Positions 9,390 through 18,415 of a DNA stretch of 23,599 nt are shown here, piece after piece. The stretch's first letter is position 1, and each line of letters starts with the position of its first letter. The position numbers and the translations under genes are program-made. The notes beneath the pieces were generated by a model. The model was given only the letters and a program-made list of their open reading frames with translations. It had not been told where the DNA came from and searched no databases. The stretch comes from Gonapodya prolifera JEL478 (taxonomy: Eukaryota > Monoblepharomycota > Monoblepharidomycetes > Monoblepharidales > Gonapodyaceae): assembly GCA_001574975.1 (NCBI GenBank), contig KQ965909.1, positions 1-23,599 of the forward strand. Reading direction: 5' to 3'.

Positions 9390-10154
9390 TTAACTGAATT
9401 GTAGCTCCTGCGGAAGGGGGTCTTCAAACATAAGGTGCTCCTGGGTGGTTGGATGCCTGAATTCGAGGGCGTGAGCATGAAGGGCGAGACGCTTCAATCC
9501 GAGCTGCGACGGGAGTCCCCCATACTTCATGTCCCCGACGATTGGAAATCCGGAAGCAGCGCATTGTACTCGGATTTGATGAGAACGGCCTGTTTCCAAA
9601 CAGATCTCAACAAGAGAAACTGAGGTGCCACCGATGTTCCCCAGCTCACGTGGGGTAGCAATCAGCGATGAGGACTTAACAGCACCAGCCCTCGAGGTGT
9701 TTGTTGCAGCATTGCTGGATTCCACAACGTGCACAGTGTTGGTGGCGTGATTCTTCGACAGCAAGTGAGTCCATCGAACAGAGTTATTCGGTCCCTCCAC
9801 GCTCAAACGCGTGCATTCGATTCCATGCCCCACATTCATTTCTGGATTACTTTTCCTTAGTTCCTTTGAAATATCACCGATCACCCAGCCCAAGTATCGC
9901 CTTTGCACTTCACCATTCCTAACTTGCTCCGCGAGCCTCGCCGCCGCTTTTGACCTTTTCGCAACAACGATGAGCCCCGAAACGTTCCTGTCAAGTCTGT
10001 GAACGATTCCTACGTATGGTCTCCCAAAGAGACGCTGGCATGCTTCCACAAGTGAGGGTTCATCGCGATAGGATGGTTGAGAAAGGAGTCCAGCTGGTTT
10101 GGACAGGACAGCTAAATGCTGATCAGCGAAGATGACTCGAGGGTGGAGCAGCAT
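9390..10154 (-). CDS. RluA-family RNA pseudouridine synthase
   Basis: A single intron-free 254-codon frame starts at ATG 10154-10152. It converts specific uridines to pseudouridine in rRNA or tRNA. The N-terminal strand reads VIFADQHLAVLSKPAGLLSQ (a standalone catalytic domain without an S4 domain). The catalytic motif GIVHRLDRNVSGLIVVAKRS at about residues 49-68 contains the invariant Asp. RRYLGWVIGD and the C-terminal ETGRSHQIRVQCAASGFPIV, followed by GDMKYGG and RLALHAHALEF, complete the family pattern. A Ser/Thr-rich insertion lies at about residues 140-175. Its length is nearer bacterial RluA/RluC catalytic domains than the longer yeast Pus8/Pus9 enzymes, so a mitochondrial target or bacterial ancestry is possible. 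Divergent from TCTP, 115 bp between start codons. Confidence 0.9.
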   Translation of the reverse strand: MLLHPRVIFADQHLAVLSKPAGLLSQPSYRDEPSLVEACQRLFGRPYVGIVHRLDRNVSGLIVVAKRSKAAARLAEQVRNGEVQRRYLGWVIGDISKELRKSNPEMNVGHGIECTRLSVEGPNNSVRWTHLLSKNHATNTVHVVESSNAATNTSRAGAVKSSSLIATPRELGNIGGTSVSLVEICLETGRSHQIRVQCAASGFPIVGDMKYGGLPSQLGLKRLALHAHALEFRHPTTQEHLMFEDPLPQELQFS

Positions 10155-10269
10155 CCGTTGTGGGGAAGGGGGAAAGGGTCAATGCACAAACAACAACGTT
10201 TGTGCCGGATTTGCTTGTGGAAGTGAGAACTTTTTCACAACTCTCCATTCCATCGATTACACGGGGAAA
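10155..10269. promoter_or_regulatory. Divergent promoter between the pseudouridine synthase and TCTP
   Basis: Only 115 bp separate the two start codons, so the genes must share or overlap promoter elements. I see no TATA box. The TCTP ATG at 10270 is preceded by AAA, a favourable eukaryotic start context. Confidence 0.5.
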
Positions 10270-11475
10270 ATGGTGCGCCCCCAAGCGAGACATAGCGATT
10301 GCAGATTGGTCTTAAACGCTGCTTTCCCCGAATGGTTCCTCAGCTTATCTACAAAGATGTCATTTCTGGGGACGAAGTTCTCTCGGACGCCTACCCCGTC
10401 AAGGAAGTGGATGACTTCTGGCTTGAGGCCGACGCCAAGGTCAGCTATACTCAAAGTTTCTTGTTCATGGCAATCGGGGGGGTGCACTTTTGGCTGGAGG
10501 TCATTTGAATGCTTTGGAGAGGAAAGATGAACACGGAACGGGGGTGTTACCAAAGCCTTTTTTTTTTCAACGGTACTCCTGCTGGAATCGAGAATGCGGC
10601 GGTTTGACACACCGTGGAACAAGTTCGAGATATGGTCAGCTTTGGCTTCAGCATCCTGTGGAAATCTCTTTACCGGATCTCTCAATTCAGTTTTAATAAT
10701 TCATCCTGATCTATTCTCGTACATGATGTCCAACTCCCGCCCACTTCATTTGTTCCCCCGTCATATTTGAAGATGATTCAAGTCTCTGGCGACGTGGAGG
10801 TCAACATCGGCGGGAACCCTTCAGCGGAAGGTGGCGACGACGATGGTGGTGTGGAGTCATCTGGTGCTCAGACAGTTAACAACAGTGAGACCCGACGGCA
10901 CACGTTTAGTGGATGAAAGAACCTCCTAATTACTGTCCTCCAATCACATCGCACAACATCACCAGTTGTTTATGGTTTGCGACTCCAACAAACCTCCTTC
11001 GACAAAAAGGGCTACATGGCGTACATCAAGGGCTACGTGAGTGTCCTGCACTGATTCTTTCGACATCGAACTTGAGTTCACATTGGTGTGAAAGATGAAA
11101 GCTATCAAGGAGCACCTCCAAAAGACCAACCCAGACCGTGTTGCTACTTTCGAAGAGAAGGCGAAGAAGCAAGTCACCAAAATTGTCAATGGATTGAAGG
11201 TTGGTCGATGTACTATATTTTGCACGAATCCATCATACGAATTGCTACTTACGTCGTCTTCTTCATGACGGATGGAATGCACCTTACAGGACTACGATTT
11301 CTACACCGGTGAGAACATGAACCCCGAGGGTATGGTAATTTTACTGAACTTCAGGGAGGACGGAGTGAGTAACTGCCTGCGTACTTTAACAATCTGGTTG
11401 AGCAAACAATCTTTCTGCCAGGTTACTCCGTACATGCTGTTCTTCAAAGATGGACTCACCGAGGAACGTGTATAA
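10270..11475 (+). CDS. TMA19: Translationally controlled tumour protein homologue (TCTP / Tma19)
   Basis: TCTP is an abundant ribosome- and microtubule-associated protein linked to growth control. Seven exons, 10270-10272, 10344-10439, 10773-10884, 10966-11036, 11095-11199, 11290-11364 and 11422-11475, give 516 nt, that is 171 residues plus a stop; the family norm is about 168-172. Landmarks are the N-terminal [19 protein letters not shown], the acidic loop [15 protein letters not shown] (first TCTP signature region), [36 protein letters not shown], and the second signature [15 protein letters not shown] with [17 protein letters not shown]. The first exon is only the ATG codon; this restores the conserved MLIYKD start, whereas beginning at ATG 10332 would give MVPQLIYKD. 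Intron 2 is 333 nt and holds a T10 run. All other junctions are canonical and in phase. Confidence 0.92.
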
Positions 11476-11544
11476 TCGTTAGGATAATAATAGTGACATT
11501 TCCTGATTCAGCTCCCTCTTGGGCACAGAGTTTGAGGCGTTATT

Positions 11545-11560
11545 GGGGGGGGGGGGGGGG
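11545..11560 (+). repeat. G16 homopolymer upstream of RPS29
   Basis: Sixteen consecutive G residues lie 63-78 bp upstream of the RPS29 start codon. Poly(dG:dC) tracts can exclude nucleosomes or form G-quadruplexes, so this may be a promoter element. Length errors in such runs are common in assemblies. Confidence 0.7.
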
Positions 11561-11622
11561 CAGGAAGATGGTTGTGAAACTGTGGCACAGTTTGTCACCA
11601 GCAAACACCCATCCATCCATCC

Positions 11623-11957
11623 ATGTCGCACGACGCAGTCTGGTTCTCGCGACCGCGAAAGTACGGAAAGGGCTCTCGGCAGTGGTGCGTTGAATTACGC
11701 ATCGTCAGGATCAAGGATTCGCCCTCCTGACCTCTGGATTTTCCCCCCACACATATTTGATATGTCAGCCGTGTCTGCGCCCACCAAGCTGGTCTTATCA
11801 GGAAGTACGGACTCATGGTGTGCCGTCAATGCTTCCGGGAAAAATCGAAGGACATTGGATTCATCAAGGTTTGCGTTCCCGAAGATGCATGCAGTTTACG
11901 ACACGAACTGACAGTACCTTCCGAACCCAACACAAAATGAATCGTCAGTACCGCTAA
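11623..11957 (+). CDS. RPS29: 40S ribosomal protein S29 (uS14)
   Basis: uS14 is a small zinc-binding protein of the 40S head near the decoding site. Exons 11623-11684, 11769-11868 and 11949-11957 total 171 nt, giving exactly the 56 residues typical of eukaryotic S29. The sequence runs [20 protein letters not shown], then [34 protein letters not shown] and YR. Four zinc ligands (CRVC and CRQC) are present at residues 21, 24, 39 and 42. The last exon is only 9 nt (TAC CGC TAA) and gives the usual short basic tail after GFIK. Reading through the intron instead would add an unlikely 23-residue tail. The start codon ends a CCAT tetranucleotide repeat. The gene follows TCTP on the same strand and converges with ELP1. 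Confidence 0.93.
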
Positions 11958-12501
11958 AGGGCGAGGAGCTGTGTTGTACGCGGAAGTGGGGGTGCGGAGG
12001 GAAGGCGGGGGACGGTTTCGACAGTCTCGGTGGCATCATGAGGATGGAAGTCGTCATTGTAAAACGTTGCTGTCCAGTGGAACACCGACTTGCATTTATT
12101 CCGTACTGTTTGGGAACTAGTTCCACCGGTCCAATCTTCAGTGCCTGTTCCCGTGTCTCAAAATCAGAACTTGGATTCCACCCCGGACCATTTCAAAGAT
12201 TGAACAGCCTTTCCGGTTCACTCGTCGCAAAATTTGAAGAATCCGAAATGTTTCACTCGCTCGCGTAATCTTTGGATCCCTTGCTATCATTCTGCCCAGC
12301 TCCACGCCATTGTCTCCGCAAAGGACACTGATGTGTGATGTACCATCACAAAACCACGGTTCGATTGAAATCTGTCATGTCTGGCCTTTGACACGTAATC
12401 GGAAAAATTGCTTCGTCAGAGCTTCTGGACGTGAAAAGTCGGATTACTGCTTTGATAATGGGGATATGTGGACAGGTTCCCTCTACGAAGTTGGCTTCCA
12501 T
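11958..12501. other. Convergent intergenic stretch between RPS29 and ELP1
   Basis: This is about 540 bp of 3' flank for both genes. Open frames exist on both strands (for example 12038-12268 on plus), but none shows a family motif or a consistent splice pattern. I see no RNA gene and no clear polyadenylation hexamer. Confidence 0.4.
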
Positions 12502-15500
12502 TCAGTTAAGAAAGGTTGAGCCATTCAAATTGCCCGTCGAAGACCCGTTTATGTTCCGGTCATCATCAAAGGGTTCAATTGTCGCAAAACTAACATTAAT
12601 TTATGTGGTAATTTACATCTCCAGGCACTTCAATTTCTCCCCCCAAACTCCCACAGGAGGTGCTGCTATGTACTTCGTGGGTGCGTTTACGAGTGGTTGT
12701 CCAGTAATGGGATCCAAACCTTTCGCCACTAGATGCCATTCTTGTAAGGTGGGAGAAATTCTGATTTCTAACACGTCACTCACAGCGCTCTTTCAATTGT
12801 TCTGCTGTCTCGATATCGTCAAAAGGAACAAAGATCCTTTCTTTCGCTGAAGCCATTTTGTCGAGAACACCAACAAAGAGAGCTTGAACGTTACGGGCTT
12901 CGGAGCTAGCACCAAAGTGGCGAACGTAATGAAGAAGCAGGGAGGTCAAGTCACCTGTTGCCCAGAGCGCCTTTAAGTGTCGGACGTCTTCGTTTATCGT
13001 TTGATAAACCTACCTCGCAAACTGTCGACTCTCTCGAACGTCTTTTTGAAGTACGTCACAAGGTATTCTTCCTCGTATTGACTTCCCTCCTTTCCGGAGA
13101 GCTTTTTCCGCTCAAACTTGCGACGATTCTTGCTCCTTGTGGATGTGCTGAAACTTGTCCATTTGGATCCCGTCCCAGACCGGAGCGTCGTCGCCAACGA
13201 TGATGCAACAGACATAACATCGATGTTGTCCAGGCGGTCATCAAAGTCAAAGTTCACTGGAGATTCAATAGTGAAGGCTCCCTTCCCGGCAACAAACACG
13301 CGATGTTGGACCTCACCGGCTGGTGCCATCAGCTTCTCCTCCCGAACCTTTTGCAACCTCAACCATTTTGTGTCGAAAGACGTAGATATGTCGGAGAGTT
13401 CACTTGAAACACGCTCAAGTCCTTGTGGTAATGACGTTCAAAACGAGCAAGCGGTTGTAAACTTTTGCTGTTCATACCATCTTTGAGTGCCGGTTTGATG
13501 ACAGACTCAACAAGTGCTTCTTGAACTCTCGATAGTGCCTACACGAAGAGATACGGTAATGCCATATCTAACGTGTACGAAGCGATACTCACAGCGAGAG
13601 TTGCTTGTTCCCAGCTTCCACCGAGGCAATATGACCGCACTGCTCCTTCAACGTCTTCACTAAAGTTGAGGAGCAACTCCGCGGCATCGTTCCATCTCCG
13701 ATCTTCCCGGAGCTCATCTGAAGCATTGCAAACATGTAGACATGGGACCGAGAACAGAGAATTCTCGAAACTCACCAGCCATATCAGTGCAAAGCTTCTC
13801 GATCGACTCTTTATCCTGCTTTGCCAAGTGAGCCGACGCCATGGCCTCCCTCCAGAAGAGACCTCTCGAATAGCTCTCGATTGCCTCCAGGTAGCACTCT
13901 GCACGATCATACACTAAAATGCAATTGCACACCTGAGCACTCCTGTTAACATGATATGATGATTCGCAGCCCATGCTCACTGATTCCGGCCTCACAATAC
14001 TGTCGCTCGTCCACCAAGCGTTCACCAAACAACTTGAGCACTTCTTTCCGCTGTGATTTTTCCGAAAAGATATCGAGTGCAACAGAGTGCAGCTTATGAC
14101 GAGAGACATAGGTCAGAGCTTCACTAAAATGGTCTTGACCTTAATTTTGGTCAAACGTTATTATCGCCTTAGAACCACCAACCACTGAACGTCCACACTA
14201 ACCCGCTTCACTCAAATTCTTCAATGCTTTGGAATGTCTCTTCAGGTAGTCATCTATCCTGAACCGCTGCACCGGCTTGTCCAAGGATCGCAGCTGAGAC
14301 AGAAACGCGAGGTACTCTTTCGGGTCCTATTGGCAAAAAAAACCTGTCAGCCAGTATGACCAAACAACAGAACGTATTTCATTCACCTTGTGTGAATGCT
14401 GCGCGATCATCATGACGAGACCAAAGTCGTACATGCCCAGAGCCACGTCGAAGAGTGTGTTGGCGTCCACGAGGAACACGATGTACTTGGTGGCCTCGTC
14501 CGCGGCTTTCGATCCCTTCATTTCTGGATAAGTACGAAATAAATTATTTGGCCACTGCTGTATCGGACGGGGTTTCTTACGTCTGAGGCTCTGAATTGAT
14601 GTAAGCGCGTCTTCTAGGCGCGGGGGACTTTCTTTCACGAATGTTGTAAGGAGCGTTTGGAAGTATTCTTCGGAGTTTAGGCTCTGGATGTCAGAGCGAA
14701 GCTTCTGGCAGACAGCAGTAACTTTTGTCCTGGAGAATAGATTCAGCGACCGGGCTGCGCACTTCGCACCAAATGATATCTCACCGATCCTCTTGTGGTG
14801 TTGGCGTTCTGTTATTGTAAAACATCTTGTACTGTGTTGTCGTGACATCCTCATCGCTGTTAGTCATTCGAACGATATTATCCAACTTCAGCTCTGCACA
14901 AACCAAAGCGCACAAAGCAATCACGACCCACATCAAACTCGAAATAAACAAATTCAAATGATCCACTTTCTTGACTTGCGATACGAATGAAGAAATGTCC
15001 TCCAAGAACTTGGTGCGGTTGTGATCGCACAAAAGATTCATACTAATCCGATGCTCCCGACACAGTTCCAGAGCTTCGCGGTAGTTTGCACTATTCGAAA
15101 CAATGGAGTTACGCACAGTTACCGTAAAGCGGAGTGAGTGACGACGATCACCTATCGAGCTTCTTCTGCAAAGTCGTAATGGCAAGTGCACGCGGATAGA
15201 TCGTTTCAAGGTTTCCTCGAGGCATTTGCAATATCACTGCCAACCCCCCCTGTAAGGCGGTTACGATTGTTGCTCCCCGTTCGATCCGGCGGTGGGACTC
15301 TTCCATAGACATGGTACCTGCACTGCCTGCTCGAGCACAAGATAAGAAAAAGGTTACACTCTGAGGAGGCAAAAAAGGGGCCCCAGGTATCGTGCCCACC
15401 TGTGCTTTCAGAAAGGCGACTCCGCTGGACGCATTTCAGGGTATGCGACAGCGTTGTGCAGAGAAGAAAGTCCGAATGCACAAAGAACGACGTGACGTCC

Positions 15501-18361
15501 GGGAAGAGCAGGCGTCCGTTCACGTACAGGCCGTGTTGCGGGGACAGCGCCACGATGTCTGGGTCCTGCCAAGATGGCACACGCGGTCGTGGGTTCCCGC
15601 TAGTTCAAGGGGATGGACATGTGAACTCACGCTTTCAGAACCGTCGACAGCGGCAACGTGCACGCAGGGCATGGGAAGCTTGGGGTATTTGGCGAATCGC
15701 TCCACAGTCAGTGTGGATCCGCGAGGGACTTAACAGTCCGTGTCAGGGAACGGACGTCAACAACACTAGCACTACAACCCCACCTTTCCAAAGACTTCCA
15801 TCCACGCCCTGAAGCAGGGCCATCTTGTCCGCATCTATCAACAACATCATCCTCGTGGGTAATGTAAGGATGACGTGCTTGTCCGGTGAGCAAAGGAGGA
15901 CCAAAACATCCTTGGAATCATCATGCCCAAGAACGTAGATCTCGTTCGGGCCCGCGTACGATACTTGCCGAGGGACGATTCCGTCGGGAACCCTGCGACA
16001 AGCCCAAAGCCGGTGATGAGCCAAAAATGACTCAGCGACCTCAAAACCTCACCGATCCCGCTCAGCTCACCGTATGTTGGCACCCGCAACAGGCACCTTC
16101 GCCGGCCTGTGCACGCTCCGGCCCTCAAACACCTGCACGTCCCCGGTACACGTCAGCACCGCGAAATCGTCACCTGCGCGCGCTCGCGCGAATGAGACGT
16201 GCCGTATGGGAGCGAACCCGGACGCGGACGGCGTGATGGAGAAGGTCGACATGGGCGGTGGGACGACTTGGTGCGCGAGGGGGGTGAGTTTGAGTTTTGC
16301 TTTGGGGGTGGTGTACACGGGGGGCAGATAAGAAGGTTGAAGGGGGCTGATACGGGGAACAGGGGGGTCACCAACCTCCGTCAATAGCGGCGACAGTGGC
16401 CGGGTTCTCCGCACCCAGCGAGGAGGATTGCAGTATGGCCCAGTGAAAAGTGTACATGCAGTACCGGTCTGCAGCGGTGGGGTCGCGAGGTCACGTCACG
16501 ACAAAAAAAAAACGATGGAGCGCAAGAGCAGCGCGAATGGCGGAACGAACCTCGACTAACGACATGCAACGTGCCCGACTCGACGGGATCCCATTCCACC
16601 GCGCGGACGTCGCGTTCGGGGAGGTCTTGTGCGAGGTGCCAGGCGTAGTTGGAGACGGTCCATAGTTGGACTTTACGGGGTGTGGTGGTGTGACGTGGTG
16701 TGAGGTGGACGTCAAATGAGGCTAGGCAAGGAAAACGGAAAGATGCCGTCACCACACCCACGTCGATCGTGATCCTGTCCACTAGGTCCCTTCAACCAAA
16801 CACACAAACACGACGAATCTGCATTCCACGCCAACCGCTTCACCCTTGCTCCCTTGTTCGTGCTCTGGGCGTCGACGTCACGGAGAGAAAACTCGCCGTG
16901 GCGCAGGCCGTTGCGCTCGAAGAAGATCACGTCTTCGGAAAGGGTGGTGGGGTTGGGTTGCGTGCTGGCGATCAGGTTGGTGGATGTTCTGGTGCGGTGT
17001 GTGTTGCGTTAGTTAAGTGGGCACACACGTCGGCCCTTCCCATATCCATTCAATTTCCGTCCCTGTAATCGTTCTACTTCCATCCCCATGGTCATTCAAC
17101 TTCTTCCTTCCTCTCCGTGAATATGCGCAGATCATTCGCCTCCAGCGGACGCCTCGGCCAGCGCCTGGCGGCCTCGGGCTCGCTGTGCTCGTGGGACTCA
17201 ACTCAGACGTACCTCCACGCAACAGCTGACCCCAACCCATCGACCCGTTCCGACGTCGACGACAGCACACCCTCCCGCGAGAAGATGCGAATGACTCTGC
17301 GCAGCTGGCAACCCTCTCCGCCTCCGATTCCCTCTCCGTCTCCGTCCACCGTCGAGACCGTCGAGAGTGCAAAGAAGTTGCCGTCGCGGCGCCACGACAG
17401 ACGCGGGCGGCCGTCGTCGTAGGAGGGAGATGTGGGAGTGGGATTGGAAGGAGTCGCGGAGACGTCTTGTTGAGGAGTTTGAGGAGGGGATGACAGTTTT
17501 CCCTGTGATCCTCGGAACTGCGTCTCTTCTTTTCCCCAACCAAGCGCGACTGGTTTGTCTGGTGCAGACAGGAATGGAAAGAGGTGAGTGTATTCCTGAA
17601 ACATTCCCCCTTCCCTGTGCCATTCAGTGAAATTGAAACATTCCCCCTCCCTATGTCATTCGCGTTCCGCGCAGTCTCATTCGCGCTCCGCGCAGATTAC
17701 TCGCATCGCTCGGTCCTCGGCCTCGACTGTATCAATTCGCGCTCCGCGTGTATCATTACCCCCTCCCTGTGTCATTCGCGCTTCGCGCAGATCATTCGCC
17801 TCGGGCGGACAGCCTCCCTTCGCTCGGGCCTCGGGGTCCTTCCCTCCGCTCGCGTTACTCGCTCCGGTCGGACTCACCATTCCCACTATCCGAGTCGGTA
17901 ATGAGGACCTCTGAGAGGACGTCCAAGTCTCGGGTCATGAGCAGCAGAGTTCCACCCCCGGTGACCAGCACGAGCATCTCGCCGTCTGGACTCGATTCCA
18001 TGCACCTAATCCCACTGTCCACTGTGCCAACAACCTCTGCCTGCGTGTTGTCCGTTGCCGTTGCCGTCGCGGAGATGGACTCGACCATGCGCAAGTCCCC
18101 GTCCGAATGTGCAATGAGAATGGAGTTGGTTGCGTGAATGAAGTGCGCCCCCACGACCGCGTCTGTCTTTGTGTAGGACACGGCGAGCGACGCTGCGTTG
18201 TCTGCGTGTGGCGAAACACGGACAATGGAGACTTGGGAGTGCGACTCAGAGACGACAAAGACCGTGCGATCCGGCGCAAAGAAGGAGAGAAACGCATCGC
18301 CGCCACTCTCCTCGCCTGGCACGTGCACGCTCTGCGCGGATGAGAAGACAAGAGACCGCAT
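12502..18361 (-). CDS. ELP1: Elongator complex protein 1 (Elp1/IKAP)
   Basis: Elp1 scaffolds Elongator, which adds the 5-carboxymethyl group to wobble uridine of tRNAs. The gene has well over a dozen exons. The first (18361-17878) begins MRSLVF and holds the WD40 part CMESSPDGEMLVLVTGGGT. Others encode ALGWGKEETQFRGSQGK, RLAWNADSSCLCVWLK, KVQLWTVSNYAWHLA, HQVVPPPMSTFSI, AVILQMPRGNLETIYPRALA, LCREHRISMNLLCDHNRTKF and FLVDANTLFDVALGMYDFGL. Near the C terminus SKNRRKFERKKLSGKEGS is the conserved basic tRNA-binding motif. Every junction I traced (mostly 40-90 nt introns; intron 1 is 319 nt) keeps the frame, so the gene looks intact. The C terminus is less sure: a stop at 12776 is possible, but clean introns at 12783-12729 and 12654-12590 extend the frame (KGLDPITGQPLVNAPTKY) to TGA at 12502. 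Confidence 0.92.
17118..17165 (-). repeat. Copy of the ELP1 intronic repeat in intron 2
   Basis: GCGCAGATCATTCGCCTC followed by a CGGAC-containing GC-rich stretch matches the end of the repeat cluster in intron 1 (about 17785-17830). The same short element therefore occurs in two different introns of one gene. Confidence 0.55.
17600..17830 (-). repeat. GC-rich repeat cluster in ELP1 intron 1
   Basis: Four variants of TCATTCGCGCTCCGCGCAG lie at 17657-17675, 17678-17696, 17732-17750 and 17772-17790. They alternate with variants of ACATTCCCCCTCCCTGTG. The cluster fills most of the 319-nt intron 1 and explains its unusual length compared with the other introns. No coding role is expected. Confidence 0.7.
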
Positions 18362-18415
18362 GCGTCGTTTTTGTCGCAGTGGTGGCGTGTGGCCACAGCA
18401 GTGACCGCAGCAGCC
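18362..18415. promoter_or_regulatory. Very short divergent promoter between ELP1 and IML1
   Basis: Only 54 bp separate the ELP1 start codon (18361, minus) from the proposed IML1 start (18416, plus). The segment contains GTGGCGTGTGGCCACAG but no TATA box. Transcription must start within coding or 5' untranslated sequence of one of the genes, or the IML1 start is further in. Confidence 0.45.

Noticed and set aside
10257-10685. Minus-strand 142-codon ORF opposite TCTP
   Set aside because: It overlaps TCTP exons 1-2 and intron 2 antisense, has no family motif, and the plus-strand TCTP reading is unambiguous.
12038-12268. Plus-strand ORF between RPS29 and ELP1 as a small gene
   Set aside because: It has no recognisable motif or splice support and lies in the convergent 3' flank. 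It is kept only as unexplained intergenic sequence.
15392-16387. Series of plus-strand ORFs opposite ELP1
   Set aside because: The minus strand encodes consecutive Elp1 exons in conserved order. The plus-strand frames are Arg/Ser/Thr-rich shadows of GC-rich coding DNA.
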